64,000 nt of DNA from NCBI GenBank assembly GCA_002844335.1, contig CP019154.1:124001-188000 (forward strand). The letters are read 5' to 3'. Origin of the DNA: Haloarcula taiwanensis. Lineage in GTDB: Archaea > Halobacteriota > Halobacteria > Halobacteriales > Haloarculaceae. A program made the translations under genes and the position numbers. Shown piece by piece: positions 54,269-63,181 of the stretch (position 1 is its first letter; the number at the start of each line of letters is the position of its first letter). The notes beneath the pieces were generated by a model. The model made no database searches, was not told the DNA's origin, and was given only the letters and a program-made list of their open reading frames with translations.

Positions 54269-54406
54269 ATATATAAACAGCCCGGCACCGTCCTGATGGG
54301 GCGTGCCAACAGCTACCACTGTTGACGGACAGTACCACCTCAGTCGGGTGATTTCACCTGTTCCGGTCGTGTCGGCGGGCGGCCGGTGAGCATCCTATAA
54401 CCCCTA

Positions 54407-54442
54407 CTTTTATATAGAACCACATGCAATCTTCGCTTGATT
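54407..54442 (+). promoter_or_regulatory. thermosome promoter B, 36-bp block shared with promoter A
   Basis: TTTTATATA (54408-54416) and CACATGCAATC lie immediately before the ATG at 54443. The 36-bp block matches the minus-strand block at 21954-21989 in 31 of 36 positions with identical spacing to the start codon, although the genes are 32 kb apart and the sequences further upstream differ. Confidence 0.75.
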
Positions 54443-56122
54443 ATGAGCCAACGCCAGATGCAGGGCCAGCCGATGATCATCCTGGGAGAGGACTCCCAGC
54501 GGATGAAGGACAAGTCTGCACAGGAACACAACATCTCGGCCGCTCGCGCGGTCGCCGAGTCAGTACGCTCGACGCTCGGCCCGAAGGGGATGGACAAGAT
54601 GCTCGTCTCCTCGATGGGCGACGTGACCGTCACGAACGACGGCGTCACCATCCTCTCGGAGATGGATATCGACAACCCGACAGCGTCGATGATCGTCGAG
54701 GTTGCCGAGACACAGGAAGACGAGGCCGGTGACGGCACCACCTCCGCCGTCGCCATCGCAGGCGAACTCCTCAAGAACGCCGAGGACCTCCTCGAACAGG
54801 ACATCCACCCGACGGCCATCATCAAGGGCTTCAACATGGCCGCCACGCAGGCCAAGGATGAGCTCGCGGACATCGCCACGGAAGTCGACCCCGACGACGA
54901 GGAACTCCTGAAGAAGGTCGCCGAAACCTCGATGACGGGCAAGGGCGCGGAGCTCAACAAGGAGCTGCTCGCCCAGCTCATCGTCGACGCGGTCAACGCC
55001 GTGACCGTCGAGGCCGATGACGGCTCCGTCGTTGCCGACCTCGAATACCTCAACATTGAGACCCAGACCGGCAGCTCCGCCGGCAACTCCGAGCTGCTGG
55101 AAGGCGCGGTCATCGACAAAGACCCGGTCCACGAGGAGATGCCGACCGAAGTCGACGGCGCCGATGTCTTGCTCGTCGACACGGCCATCGAACTCGACGA
55201 GACCGAAGTCGACGCCCAGCTCTCCGTCGACGACCCGAGCCAGCTCCAGAACTTCCTCGACAAGGAAGAGGAGCAGCTCAAGCAGATGGTCGACCAGATC
55301 GCGGACACCGGCGCCGATGTCGTCTTCTGTCAGAAGGGTATCGACGACATGGCCCAGCACTACCTCGCCGAGAAGGGTATTCTGGCCGTCCGCCGCGCCA
55401 AGAAGTCCGACATCGAGTTCCTCAAGGAAGTCCTCGGCGCTCGCATCGTCTCGGACCTCGACTCCGCGACCGCGGAGGACCTCGGCCACGGCTCCGTCAC
55501 CCGCGACGACGCCGAAGGCCTGTTCTACGTCGAGGGCAGCGGCGACGAGGCTCACGGCGTCACCCTCCTGCTCCGTGGGTCGACCGACCACGTCGTCGAT
55601 GAACTCGAACGTGGCGTCACGGACGCGCTCGACGTCGTCGCGTCCACCGTTGCCAACGGCAGCGTTCTCGGTGGCGGCGGCGCACCCGAAGTCGAAGTCG
55701 CCCGCCGTCTCCGCGACTACGCCGACGGCGTCGAAGGCCGCGAGCAGCTCGCCATCGAGTCCTTCGCCGACGCGCTGGAAATCATCCCGCGCACTCTCGC
55801 CGAGAACGCCGGTCTCGACAGCATCGACACGCTGGTCGACCTGCGCGCCGCCCACGAGGACGGCGATGTCAGCGCCGGCCTGAACGTCTTCTCCGGTGAT
55901 GTCGAGAACACGCTCGATACCGGCGTCGTCGAGCCAGCCCACGCCAAGCGACAGGCGATTTCCTCGGCTGCCGAGGCCGCGAACCTGGTCCTCAAGATCG
56001 ACGACATCATCGCTGCCGGCGAACTCTCGACTTCCGGCGGCGACGAAGACGGCCCCGGCGGCCCCGGTGGCGCCCCTGGCGGCATGGGTGGCATGGGCGG
56101 CGGCATGGGCGGCATGATGTAA
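54443..56122 (+). CDS. ths: thermosome subunit (second paralogue)
   Basis: 559 residues from ATG 54443 (MSQRQMQGQPMII). Chaperonin motifs: [42 protein letters not shown] and a C-terminal GGM-rich tail. It is paralogous to the subunit at 20256-21953 throughout but clearly divergent in the apical domain. The two subunits probably form a mixed ring. Downstream hairpins begin 1 nt after the stop, as for the first subunit. Confidence 0.97.
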   Translation: MSQRQMQGQPMIILGEDSQRMKDKSAQEHNISAARAVAESVRSTLGPKGMDKMLVSSMGDVTVTNDGVTILSEMDIDNPTASMIVEVAETQEDEAGDGTTSAVAIAGELLKNAEDLLEQDIHPTAIIKGFNMAATQAKDELADIATEVDPDDEELLKKVAETSMTGKGAELNKELLAQLIVDAVNAVTVEADDGSVVADLEYLNIETQTGSSAGNSELLEGAVIDKDPVHEEMPTEVDGADVLLVDTAIELDETEVDAQLSVDDPSQLQNFLDKEEEQLKQMVDQIADTGADVVFCQKGIDDMAQHYLAEKGILAVRRAKKSDIEFLKEVLGARIVSDLDSATAEDLGHGSVTRDDAEGLFYVEGSGDEAHGVTLLLRGSTDHVVDELERGVTDALDVVASTVANGSVLGGGGAPEVEVARRLRDYADGVEGREQLAIESFADALEIIPRTLAENAGLDSIDTLVDLRAAHEDGDVSAGLNVFSGDVENTLDTGVVEPAHAKRQAISSAAEAANLVLKIDDIIAAGELSTSGGDEDGPGGPGGAPGGMGGMGGGMGGMM

Positions 56123-56123
56123 G

Positions 56124-56233
56124 CGAGGTTCCGTCGGAACCTCGGATAGACAACGGGCCATCGGCCCGTGAGTCAGCAGTCGACCGGAGAGACCTCCGAA
56201 CGAGCGAATCGCCGCTTGCGATTCGGTTTTTTT
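56124..56233 (+). terminator. hairpin series and T7 terminator after thermosome gene B
   Basis: CGAGGTTCC/GGAACCTCG (56124-56144, loop GTC), ACGGGCC/GGCCCGT (56153-56169, loop ATC), a weaker 5-bp stem at 56185-56198, and CGAATCGC/GCGATTCG (56205-56225) followed by seven T residues. The first stem is the counterpart of the one directly after thermosome gene A. The rest of the 296-bp gap to 56418 shows nothing else I can support. Confidence 0.75.
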
Positions 56234-56418
56234 GCGGTTCTGTAACGCGCCGAGTCATCCCAGCGTGTATATCGAGACGTGAAACTGGAGGAACAGTTAG
56301 GTATCTCTCTACGAAGTATCGACTGTCCCGGTCCGTTTGGTGGGACGGACTGGTGACAGTGGGTGGGGGCCTCTCTCCGTTTTGGCGCTCCCGTGACAGT
56401 GTCCAGCCGTCCCTCGCA

Positions 56419-57282
56419 TCAGTCGGGTCCTGTTGTTCGGTTTCGCTGGTGTCGGTCTTCGAACACCACGTCCGTCGTCCCGAGGTCGCTGTAGCGGAGG
56501 ATCTCAGTCACTCGGTGGGTAGCCGTTCCGTTGACGGCCGTGTACTGGAGCGCGTAGCTCCGAACGATGCCGTTAGGCGTCACGGTTGCCGAGAGGGAGA
56601 CATTGCTCACACGGTCGACGGGGCGGGTGGCAATCGCGCTGTCGTCGATTGTGCCGGTTCCTTTGACGCGATACAGCGACACTCCGTACAGTTGCTTGAT
56701 GACCTCATCGCCGGGGCGGATGGCTGTGCTGTTGGTGGCGGAAAACAACGCCATGAGACGCGCATTGAACGTTGGCTCGAAGAACAGCGCGGCCCGAGGA
56801 GAGCGCGGCGGGCCACCGATACCCCGACTGTCCGCCACCACCTTCGCCGATGTCGAGCCGTTGACGGTCGTCCGCCTGAGCGCACGGCCGTCCCGCCAGG
56901 TGCTGTGGACCGCACGCGCTGTCACACCCTGTCCGGATATCGTTCGAGTGGCCGTGTACGACTCGTAGCCCGCGCTGATACTGGCACGGGTCCGGACGCG
57001 CTTGTGCAAGCCGCTGCCGTTCATGACGGTTCTGGTGTGGTGGACTCGATAGGAGGTGTTCGAGAGCTGGCTGACGTGGGCGCGGCCGAGCGCGGTAGCG
57101 TTGACGACGCGGTCGCCGACGACGCCCGGGGCACGCTGTACCGGACCCGTCGGTGCGTCTGCAGTCGGGACTGGGGCTGGCGTCACCGTCTCTCTGGCAG
57201 CCGCGTCGTCCCCCAACAGACCGGTACACCCGGCGCTCAGCAGACAGAGACAGACCGCGGCAATTGCCACCCCGCGACGCAT
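56419..57282 (-). CDS. DUF7537-like exported lipoprotein
   Basis: 287 residues with a Sec-type signal (MRRGVAIAAVCLCLLSAGC) and lipobox SAGC, Cys 19. The mature part is rich in Asn-x-Ser/Thr sequons, as expected for an outside-facing haloarchaeal glycoprotein, with repeated beta strands (SYRVHHTRTVMNGSG, ESYTATRTISGQG). I recall this pattern as DUF7537. The predicted TATA box (57304-57310) places transcription at the ATG itself. Role unknown. Confidence 0.78.
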   Translation of the reverse strand: MRRGVAIAAVCLCLLSAGCTGLLGDDAAARETVTPAPVPTADAPTGPVQRAPGVVGDRVVNATALGRAHVSQLSNTSYRVHHTRTVMNGSGLHKRVRTRASISAGYESYTATRTISGQGVTARAVHSTWRDGRALRRTTVNGSTSAKVVADSRGIGGPPRSPRAALFFEPTFNARLMALFSATNSTAIRPGDEVIKQLYGVSLYRVKGTGTIDDSAIATRPVDRVSNVSLSATVTPNGIVRSYALQYTAVNGTATHRVTEILRYSDLGTTDVVFEDRHQRNRTTGPD

Positions 57283-57303
57283 ACCGATGCCTGGTCGCGT
57301 GGT

Positions 57304-57333
57304 AATATAACCCCTGTGACAGCGGGGGTATAA
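57304..57333. promoter_or_regulatory. compact back-to-back TATA boxes
   Basis: Minus-strand TTATATT (57304-57310) and plus-strand GTATAA (57328-57333) have centres 24 bp apart. Each lies about 26 nt from its own start codon (57282 on minus, 57359 on plus), so both messages should be leaderless. The GC block between them must serve as TFB recognition element for both. Confidence 0.6.
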
Positions 57334-57358
57334 GTGCTACCGAGTGCCAATATTTCGT

Positions 57359-58354
57359 ATGCAGACGCTGCTTCTCGGCGCGGACGCGGTCGAGGACCAC
57401 GCGACGATGCCAGCAGTTATCGACGCGGTTGCCGCGGCCTTTGCCGCCGATGCCAGAGACAACACCATCATGCCGGCCAAGTCCTACATCGACCTGCCGC
57501 AGTACAACGGCGATTTCAGGTCGATGCCGGCCTACGTCAACGCGGAGACGTGGGACGCTGCCGCGGTCAAGTGGGTCAACGTCCATCTGGACAACCCCCG
57601 CGACCACGACCTACCGACCGTCCTCGGGACGCTCATCTACTCGGACCCTGAGACGGCGTTCCCGCTGGCCGTGATGGACGGCACCGTCCTGACCCGCCTG
57701 CGGACCGGGGCGGCGGCCGCCGTCGCCACCGACCACCTTGCCGTCGACGACGCGGCCTCGCTCGGACTGGTCGGGGCTGGCACGCAGGCCTACACGCAAC
57801 TGGAAGCCATCTCGTCGGTGCGGGACATTGAGACGGTGGTCGTCGCCGACCGAGACGCGGAGAAACAGCAGGCGTTCGTCGACGCGTTCGCCGACCGATT
57901 CGACGTGCAGGCGGGTCCCATCGAGGACGCCGCCGGCTGTGACGTGCTGTCGACGATTACGCCCGTCGAGTCCCCCATCGTCGAGCGGGCGTGGCTCGAC
58001 GAGCACACCCATATCAACGCCATCGGGGCTGACGCCGCCGGCAAGCAGGAACACGACGAACGCACGCTGCTCGACGCGAAACTCGTCATCGACAACTACA
58101 AGCAGTGTACCCACTCCGGCGAGATTAACGTCCCTTGGGGTGAGGGCGTCCTGACCGACACCGACCTCCACGGGGAGCTCGGCGACATCGTCGCGGGCAC
58201 CCTCTCGGGGCGGACTGACGACGACGGCATCACGCTCTTTGACTCGACTGGGCTGGCTATTCAGGATGTCGCGGCCGCACACGTCGTCTACGAGAACGCG
58301 AGCGCCGAGGGCGACGGGACGGCGTTCCCGCTCGTCGACACCGACGCGACCTGA
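57359..58354 (+). CDS. ornithine cyclodeaminase/mu-crystallin family protein
   Basis: 331 residues from ATG 57359 (MQTLLLGADAVE). The N-terminal substrate domain contains MPAKSYIDLP and RLRTGAAAAVATDHLA; the NAD domain has LGLVGAGTQAYTQLEAI and VVVADRD. Members are ornithine cyclodeaminases, alanine dehydrogenases (as in Archaeoglobus) or imine reductases. Which reaction applies is not decidable by eye. It is divergent from the lipoprotein gene. Confidence 0.88.
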   Translation: MQTLLLGADAVEDHATMPAVIDAVAAAFAADARDNTIMPAKSYIDLPQYNGDFRSMPAYVNAETWDAAAVKWVNVHLDNPRDHDLPTVLGTLIYSDPETAFPLAVMDGTVLTRLRTGAAAAVATDHLAVDDAASLGLVGAGTQAYTQLEAISSVRDIETVVVADRDAEKQQAFVDAFADRFDVQAGPIEDAAGCDVLSTITPVESPIVERAWLDEHTHINAIGADAAGKQEHDERTLLDAKLVIDNYKQCTHSGEINVPWGEGVLTDTDLHGELGDIVAGTLSGRTDDDGITLFDSTGLAIQDVAAAHVVYENASAEGDGTAFPLVDTDAT

Positions 58355-58570
58355 CTAGGTCGGCGTGAGGGCGTCCGTGACCTTCGAGATGCCCCAGACG
58401 ATGACGATGAACGGCAGGAGCGGGAAGAGCAAAACGAGCAGGCCGACGAGCATGCCCCAGCCGATCATATCCATCCCCTCGTTGGGACGGCTCCGCGTCC
58501 CCGGCGTGACCGACCGGAGCGCCGCCGGCAGTCGTCCGCTGTCGTCCGTGTCGTCAGGTGATTCTGCCAT
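58355..58570 (-). CDS. DUF7535-like small membrane protein
   Basis: 71 residues: an acidic, disordered N-terminal half ending RSRPNEGMDMIGW and one long hydrophobic segment (GMLVGLLVLLFPLLPFIVIVWGIS). I recall this as haloarchaeal DUF7535. It ends directly against the convergent cyclodeaminase-family gene. Function unknown. Confidence 0.75.
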   Translation of the reverse strand: MAESPDDTDDSGRLPAALRSVTPGTRSRPNEGMDMIGWGMLVGLLVLLFPLLPFIVIVWGISKVTDALTPT

Positions 58571-58613
58571 ACGCTCTCTTGCGCTGATACGTGTATAAGC
58601 CTAGCCCCGGCGA

Positions 58614-58781
58614 CTACATCGCGCCGGCGACGCCGCTGCCGATGGCGGCCCCGCACTCGCCACAGGCGACGAGGTAGAACCGCTTCGAGGCCGTGAAGAA
58701 ACCGGTCGTCGAGTCCATATCGAGGAACTCAACGTCGTCCTGGTCGGCCATCTCCGCGTCGCACTCGGGACAGTGGACCAT
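58614..58781 (-). CDS. zinc-ribbon microprotein, second copy of a tandem pair
   Basis: 55 residues from ATG 58781 ending in TAG at 58614. MVHCPECDAEM begins a ribbon with CxxC pairs at 4/7 and 40/43 (CGEC); TGFFTASKRFY and GSGVAGAM are shared with the upstream copy. Its ATG overlaps the previous stop by one base (TGATG), so the two are translationally coupled. Function unknown. Confidence 0.75.
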   Translation of the reverse strand: MVHCPECDAEMADQDDVEFLDMDSTTGFFTASKRFYLVACGECGAAIGSGVAGAM

Positions 58782-58966
58782 CAGGCCGCACCCCCGTTGG
58801 ACTTCGCGCCGGCGACGCCGCTACCGATAGTCACGCCGCACGCTGCGCAGTTTGCGGTGTAAAATCGCTTGGAGGCTTTGATGAACCCGGTCACAGCATC
58901 CACTTCGACGAACTCGATGTCGTCGGCCGTTTCGAGCGAGGTCTCACAGTCAGGGCAGTGTACCAT
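58781..58966 (-). CDS. zinc-ribbon microprotein, first copy of a tandem pair
   Basis: 61 residues: MVHCPDCETSLE, TGFIKASKRFYTANCAACG and GSGVAGAK. The spacing between the two CxxC pairs is the same as in the downstream copy, and about half of the aligned residues match, so this is an old tandem duplication. It probably binds one zinc ion. No known partner. Confidence 0.75.
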   Translation of the reverse strand: MVHCPDCETSLETADDIEFVEVDAVTGFIKASKRFYTANCAACGVTIGSGVAGAKSNGGAA

Positions 58967-59073
58967 ACGTCTGTGACACCTGTTGAGTCCGGCAAAAATC
59001 TTGTGTGGGTTCCCGACCGTCGACCGGGGTCTGGCGGCCTCGTACCGCGGCCGCCGGTGGGTCGCCGACTCGA

Positions 59074-59871
59074 CTACGACGGCGTCTCGTCGTCCCCAGC
59101 GATGTCGGTGACGTCGGTGTACACCGCGAAGGCCGAACAGACCCCGCCCGTCTCGTCGGGGTCTATCGGCACCGCCTGGAGCTGGAACGTCCGGGGACCG
59201 TCGACCGTCTGGCGCGTGACCTCGGTCGTCGTCACGTCCCCCGTCTCGGCGCGTCTCGTGATGCGTTCGGCCTGTTCCCGCTGGGCGTCGGTCGCCGTGA
59301 TGACCCGGTCCAGGTTCCGGCCGACGACGTCCGTTCCCGGCGGGACGAACGTCGCCTCGAACGCGGGGTTGACCGACTGGATTATCGGGGCCCCGTTTCG
59401 CAGTTCGACCGAGGCAATCGCGTTGGTCGTGTGCGTAAACAGCGTCTCGTAGCGCTGTGTGGTTTCGAGCGCCCGCTGCTGGGCCCGGTTCTGCGCGACG
59501 GCGTTCGTGACCCGGTTCGCCAGGAGTTCGTACCGCTCGACGTCGCTGCCCTTCTGGAGGTAGTCGGTGACACCGGCGGAGATGGCCTCGCTGGCGATCT
59601 CCTCGCTCCCCTTCCCGGTAAACAGGATAAACGGGAGGTCGGGATACTGCTCGCGTATCGCCTGCAGGAACTCGATGCCGTTCAGGCGCGGCATGTCGTA
59701 GTCGGAGACGACACAGTCGACGGGCCGCTCCGCCAGCAGTGCCTGGCCGTCGCTGGCGCTGTCTGCCCGGACCACGGTGAGGCGGTCGTCCTGCCGCTCC
59801 AGGAGGCTCGCCGCAAACTCGGCGAAGTCGGGGTCGTCGTCGACGTGGAGAACGGCGATTGCTTCGGGCAC
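59074..59871 (-). CDS. response-regulator receiver plus PAS domain protein
   Basis: 265 residues from GTG 59871 (PEAIAVLHVDDDPDF); TTTTAT about 30 nt upstream supports this start over ATG 59907, which overlaps that box. The receiver has the acidic pair VDDD, phosphoacceptor Asp in SDYDMPRLNG, and the Lys in YLQKGSD. A PAS domain follows (RYETLFTHTTNAIASVELRNG, then VGRNLDRVITATDAQ). There is no kinase or DNA-binding output, so it must signal through a partner. Confidence 0.88.
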   Translation of the reverse strand: MPEAIAVLHVDDDPDFAEFAASLLERQDDRLTVVRADSASDGQALLAERPVDCVVSDYDMPRLNGIEFLQAIREQYPDLPFILFTGKGSEEIASEAISAGVTDYLQKGSDVERYELLANRVTNAVAQNRAQQRALETTQRYETLFTHTTNAIASVELRNGAPIIQSVNPAFEATFVPPGTDVVGRNLDRVITATDAQREQAERITRRAETGDVTTTEVTRQTVDGPRTFQLQAVPIDPDETGGVCSAFAVYTDVTDIAGDDETPS

Positions 59872-60018
59872 GCTGCAGTAACCACCGTTCCCAGCCGATA
59901 AAAGCATCTCGGCGAAACTGGTCGATACACAGACAGGCCCGCTCGCGTCGCCCGTGGCGGCCGTCCGGTCTCCCGAAGGGAAAGGTATAGCACCGTCGCT
60001 ATCGGATGTTCCGATATC

Positions 60019-62694
60019 ATGACCACGACCGGCGAGGAACGCGAGCGGGGCTTTGACCACACCGAGGTCGAGCCCCGGTGGCAGCGCACGTGGGACGAGG
60101 CCGACGTGTTCCGCATCGACGACGACGAGACCGACCCGGAGTACGTCCTGGCGATGTTCCCCTACACCTCCGGCGAGCTACACATGGGTCACGTCCGGAA
60201 CTACACCATCACGGACGCCTACGCCCGCTTCGAGCGGATGCGCGGCGAGAGCGTCCTCCACCCGATGGGGTGGGACTCCTTCGGCCTGCCCGCCGAGAAC
60301 GCCGCCGAGGAACGGGACACCAACCCCCGTGACTGGACGATGCAGTGCATCGACTCGATGCGCGAGCAACTCACGGAGATGGGCTTTGGCTACGACTGGG
60401 AGCGCGAACTCGCCACCTGCGAGCCCGAGTACTACCAGTGGAACCAGTGGTTGTTCAAGCAGTTCCGCGAGGAAGGGCTCGTCGAGCGACAGGCCGCTGA
60501 ACTGAACTGGTGTCCCTCCTGTGAGACCGTCCTCGCGGACGAGCAGGTCGAGGGCGAGGACGAGCTCTGCTGGCGGTGTGACACCCCCATCGAGGCCCGC
60601 GAGATGGACCAGTGGTTCTTCACCATCACCGACTACGCCGAGGAACTGCTGGAAGACTTAGACGATCTGGACGGCTGGCCGAACAACGTCCGGGAGATGC
60701 AGCGCAACTGGATCGGCAAACAGGAGGGCGCGAGCGTCGCCTTCGAGGTCGGCGACTACGGCGACGTGGACATCTTCACCACGCGGCTGGACACCATCCA
60801 CGGGGCGACCTTCTTCTCGCTTGCCCCTGGCCACCCCGTCGCTCAGGAAATCGCCGCGGACAACGAGGAAGTCGCCGAGTACATCGAGATGGCCGAGGAC
60901 GCAGACGAGGACGACCTCGACGTGACCTCCGGCGTGTTCACCGGCGAGTACGCGACCAATCCCGCCACCAGCGAGGAGATTCCCGTCTACGTCGCCGACT
61001 ACGTCCTGACCGACGTTGGGACGGGCGCGCTGTACGCCGTGCCGGCCCACGACGAGCGCGACCACGAGTTCGCCGAGGCTCACGACATCGACATCGTGCA
61101 GGTCGTCGAGCCGACCGAAGACGCGGACGCCGACCCTGACGACATCGACGTGCAGGAAGCGGCCTACACCGAGGACGGCGTCCTCGTCAACAGCGGCGAG
61201 TTCGACGGCCTCACCAGCGAGGAGGCGCGCGACCGCTTCGTCTCCGAGTTCGACGGTGAGCACCGCACGGAGTACAACCTCAGAGACTGGGGCATCTCGC
61301 GCCAGCGGTACTGGGGCACGCCCATCCCGATGATTCACTGCGACGACTGCGGCTACGTCGAGGTCCCCGACGAGGACCTGCCCGTCGAACTGCCGGAGTT
61401 CGTCCACACCACCGGCAATCCGCTCGACGCCGCCGAGGAGTGGAAGCAGGTCGACTGCCCCGACTGTGGGGCCGACGCGGTGCGGGAGACGGACACGATG
61501 GACACGTTCGTCGACTCCTCGTGGTACTTCCTGCGCTACACCTCGCCGGACCTCGACGACGCGCCCTTCGACGCCGAGCGGGCGAGCGACTGGATGCCCG
61601 TCGACCAGTACGTTGGCGGCATCGAACACGCCGTCATGCACCTGCTGTACGCCCGCTTCTTCACGAAGGTGCTCGACGATCTCGACATGGTCGACGGCGT
61701 CCGCGAGCCCTTTACGAACCTCACGAACCAGGGGATGGTGCTGGGCGAGGACGGCAACAAGATGTCAAAGAGCCTCGGCAACGGCGTCTCGCCACAGCGC
61801 ATCATCGAGGAGTACGGGGCCGATACGGCCCGGTTGTTCATCATGGAGGCCGCCCAGCCCGAGAAGGAGTTCGCCTGGAGCCCCGAGGGCGTCCAGTCGG
61901 CCCACAGTTTCCTCCAGAACGTGTACACGCTGGTCTCGGAGTATTCTGAGGGCGAGGTTGACACAGGCGACGCCGGCGACATCGCCGACTACGTCGCCCG
62001 TGAAATCGACGCCACCGCCGCGAACGCGACGGCGGAGTTCGAGGACTTCCGGTTCAACCACGCGCTCCAGGCGGTGCGGGAACTGGTGTCGCTGCTGCGC
62101 CGGTACCAGGAGGCGACCGACCCCGACGCCGACACCTTCGAGCGCGGGCTGGCGACGGCGGCGAAACTGCTCGCCCCGGTCGCCCCCCACGCCGCCGAGG
62201 AGATGTGGGCGGAACTGGACCGCGACGGCCTCATCGCCGAGGCCGAGTGGCCGGCGGCCGAGGCCCCCGACGGCTACGAGACGGAGCGGCAACTGGTCGA
62301 GAACACCCGCGAGGACGTCCGCGACATCGTTGACACCGTCGGCATCGAGGACCCCCAGACCATCACGCTCGCGGTCGCACCGCAGTGGAAACACCGCGTG
62401 CTCGACCTCGCCCGCAATGCCGACGGCAACGTTGTCGGAACGGTCATGCAGGACGAGGAACTGCGCGAACAGGGCGAGGCGGCCGCGGACTTCGCCAAGG
62501 AAATCGCAGGCCGGGCGCAGTCGCTTGACGAGCAACTGCCGCCCGAGCGTGAACAGACGGCGCTCGAACGGGCTGCGTGGCTCGTCGAACGGGAGTTCGG
62601 AGCCGAGGTCGTCGTTCAGGGCCCCGAGGAGGCCGCCTCGGACCTCGTCGGCAAAGCCGGTCCTGGCCGCCCGGCCATCGACATCGAAGAGTAG
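60019..62694 (+). CDS. leuS: leucyl-tRNA synthetase
   Basis: 891 residues. Class I signatures HMGH (55-58) and KMSKS (581-585) are present; CPSCETVL and CWRCDTP give a zinc site, and the editing domain contains the T-rich TSGVFTGEYATNPATSEE region. DSSWYFLRY and WMPVDQYVGGIEHA are typical of LeuRS. The sequence resembles the bacterial-type LeuRS used by haloarchaea as I recall, rather than the eukaryote-like form. Confidence 0.95.
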   Translation: MTTTGEERERGFDHTEVEPRWQRTWDEADVFRIDDDETDPEYVLAMFPYTSGELHMGHVRNYTITDAYARFERMRGESVLHPMGWDSFGLPAENAAEERDTNPRDWTMQCIDSMREQLTEMGFGYDWERELATCEPEYYQWNQWLFKQFREEGLVERQAAELNWCPSCETVLADEQVEGEDELCWRCDTPIEAREMDQWFFTITDYAEELLEDLDDLDGWPNNVREMQRNWIGKQEGASVAFEVGDYGDVDIFTTRLDTIHGATFFSLAPGHPVAQEIAADNEEVAEYIEMAEDADEDDLDVTSGVFTGEYATNPATSEEIPVYVADYVLTDVGTGALYAVPAHDERDHEFAEAHDIDIVQVVEPTEDADADPDDIDVQEAAYTEDGVLVNSGEFDGLTSEEARDRFVSEFDGEHRTEYNLRDWGISRQRYWGTPIPMIHCDDCGYVEVPDEDLPVELPEFVHTTGNPLDAAEEWKQVDCPDCGADAVRETDTMDTFVDSSWYFLRYTSPDLDDAPFDAERASDWMPVDQYVGGIEHAVMHLLYARFFTKVLDDLDMVDGVREPFTNLTNQGMVLGEDGNKMSKSLGNGVSPQRIIEEYGADTARLFIMEAAQPEKEFAWSPEGVQSAHSFLQNVYTLVSEYSEGEVDTGDAGDIADYVAREIDATAANATAEFEDFRFNHALQAVRELVSLLRRYQEATDPDADTFERGLATAAKLLAPVAPHAAEEMWAELDRDGLIAEAEWPAAEAPDGYETERQLVENTREDVRDIVDTVGIEDPQTITLAVAPQWKHRVLDLARNADGNVVGTVMQDEELREQGEAAADFAKEIAGRAQSLDEQLPPEREQTALERAAWLVEREFGAEVVVQGPEEAASDLVGKAGPGRPAIDIEE

Positions 62695-62726
62695 CCTGCG
62701 GCCGGCCGATTTTCGCCTGCCGCGGC

Positions 62727-63179
62727 TTACTCGGCCCTGACAAGCCCGGTATCGACGAGGTCTTCGAAAACGCTCGCCGCGTGCCCGTCGGGGCCGACCC
62801 GCTCGTAGACGGCGACGACCTGTTCCCGCGCGATGACGTACGTCGTCCGCTGTGCTCGGCCGTCGACGAGCGGCACGTCGAACGCTTCGGACAGTCGTCC
62901 ATCGGGGTCCGCCAGCAGGTCGAAACTGATGTCGGTGGCTTCAGCAAAGTCACGGTGGCTCTCGACGCTGTCCGTCGAGACGCCGTACAGCTCGACGCCG
63001 GCCTCGATAAACCGCTCCGCGTGCGCCTCGAACTGATTTGCTTCTGTCGTGCAGCCGGGGGTGTTGTCGGCCGGGTAAAAATACAGCACCGTCGGCTCCT
63101 CGAAGCCCGGCTGGACCGCGTCGCCGTGCTGGTTCGTCGCTCTAATCGTCGGCACGTCCGTGCCGGGGTCGAGCACCAT
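62727..63179 (-). CDS. bcp: peroxiredoxin of the BCP/AhpC-TSA type
   Basis: 150 residues. Peroxidatic Cys43 lies in YPADNTPGCTTEANQF; a resolving Cys at the usual BCP +5 position is absent, pointing to a 1-Cys mechanism. VSTDSVESHRDFAEATDISFDLLAD and the RTTYVIAREQ segment complete the thioredoxin fold. It reduces peroxides. It lies 2 nt downstream of the Hsp20 gene on the same strand, a stress-response pairing. Confidence 0.93.
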   Translation of the reverse strand: MVLDPGTDVPTIRATNQHGDAVQPGFEEPTVLYFYPADNTPGCTTEANQFEAHAERFIEAGVELYGVSTDSVESHRDFAEATDISFDLLADPDGRLSEAFDVPLVDGRAQRTTYVIAREQVVAVYERVGPDGHAASVFEDLVDTGLVRAE

Positions 63180-63181
63180 CG

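Noticed and set aside
54560-56161. 533-codon minus-strand frame opposite the second thermosome gene
   Set aside because: Antisense shadow of a clear chaperonin gene, with no recognisable motif.
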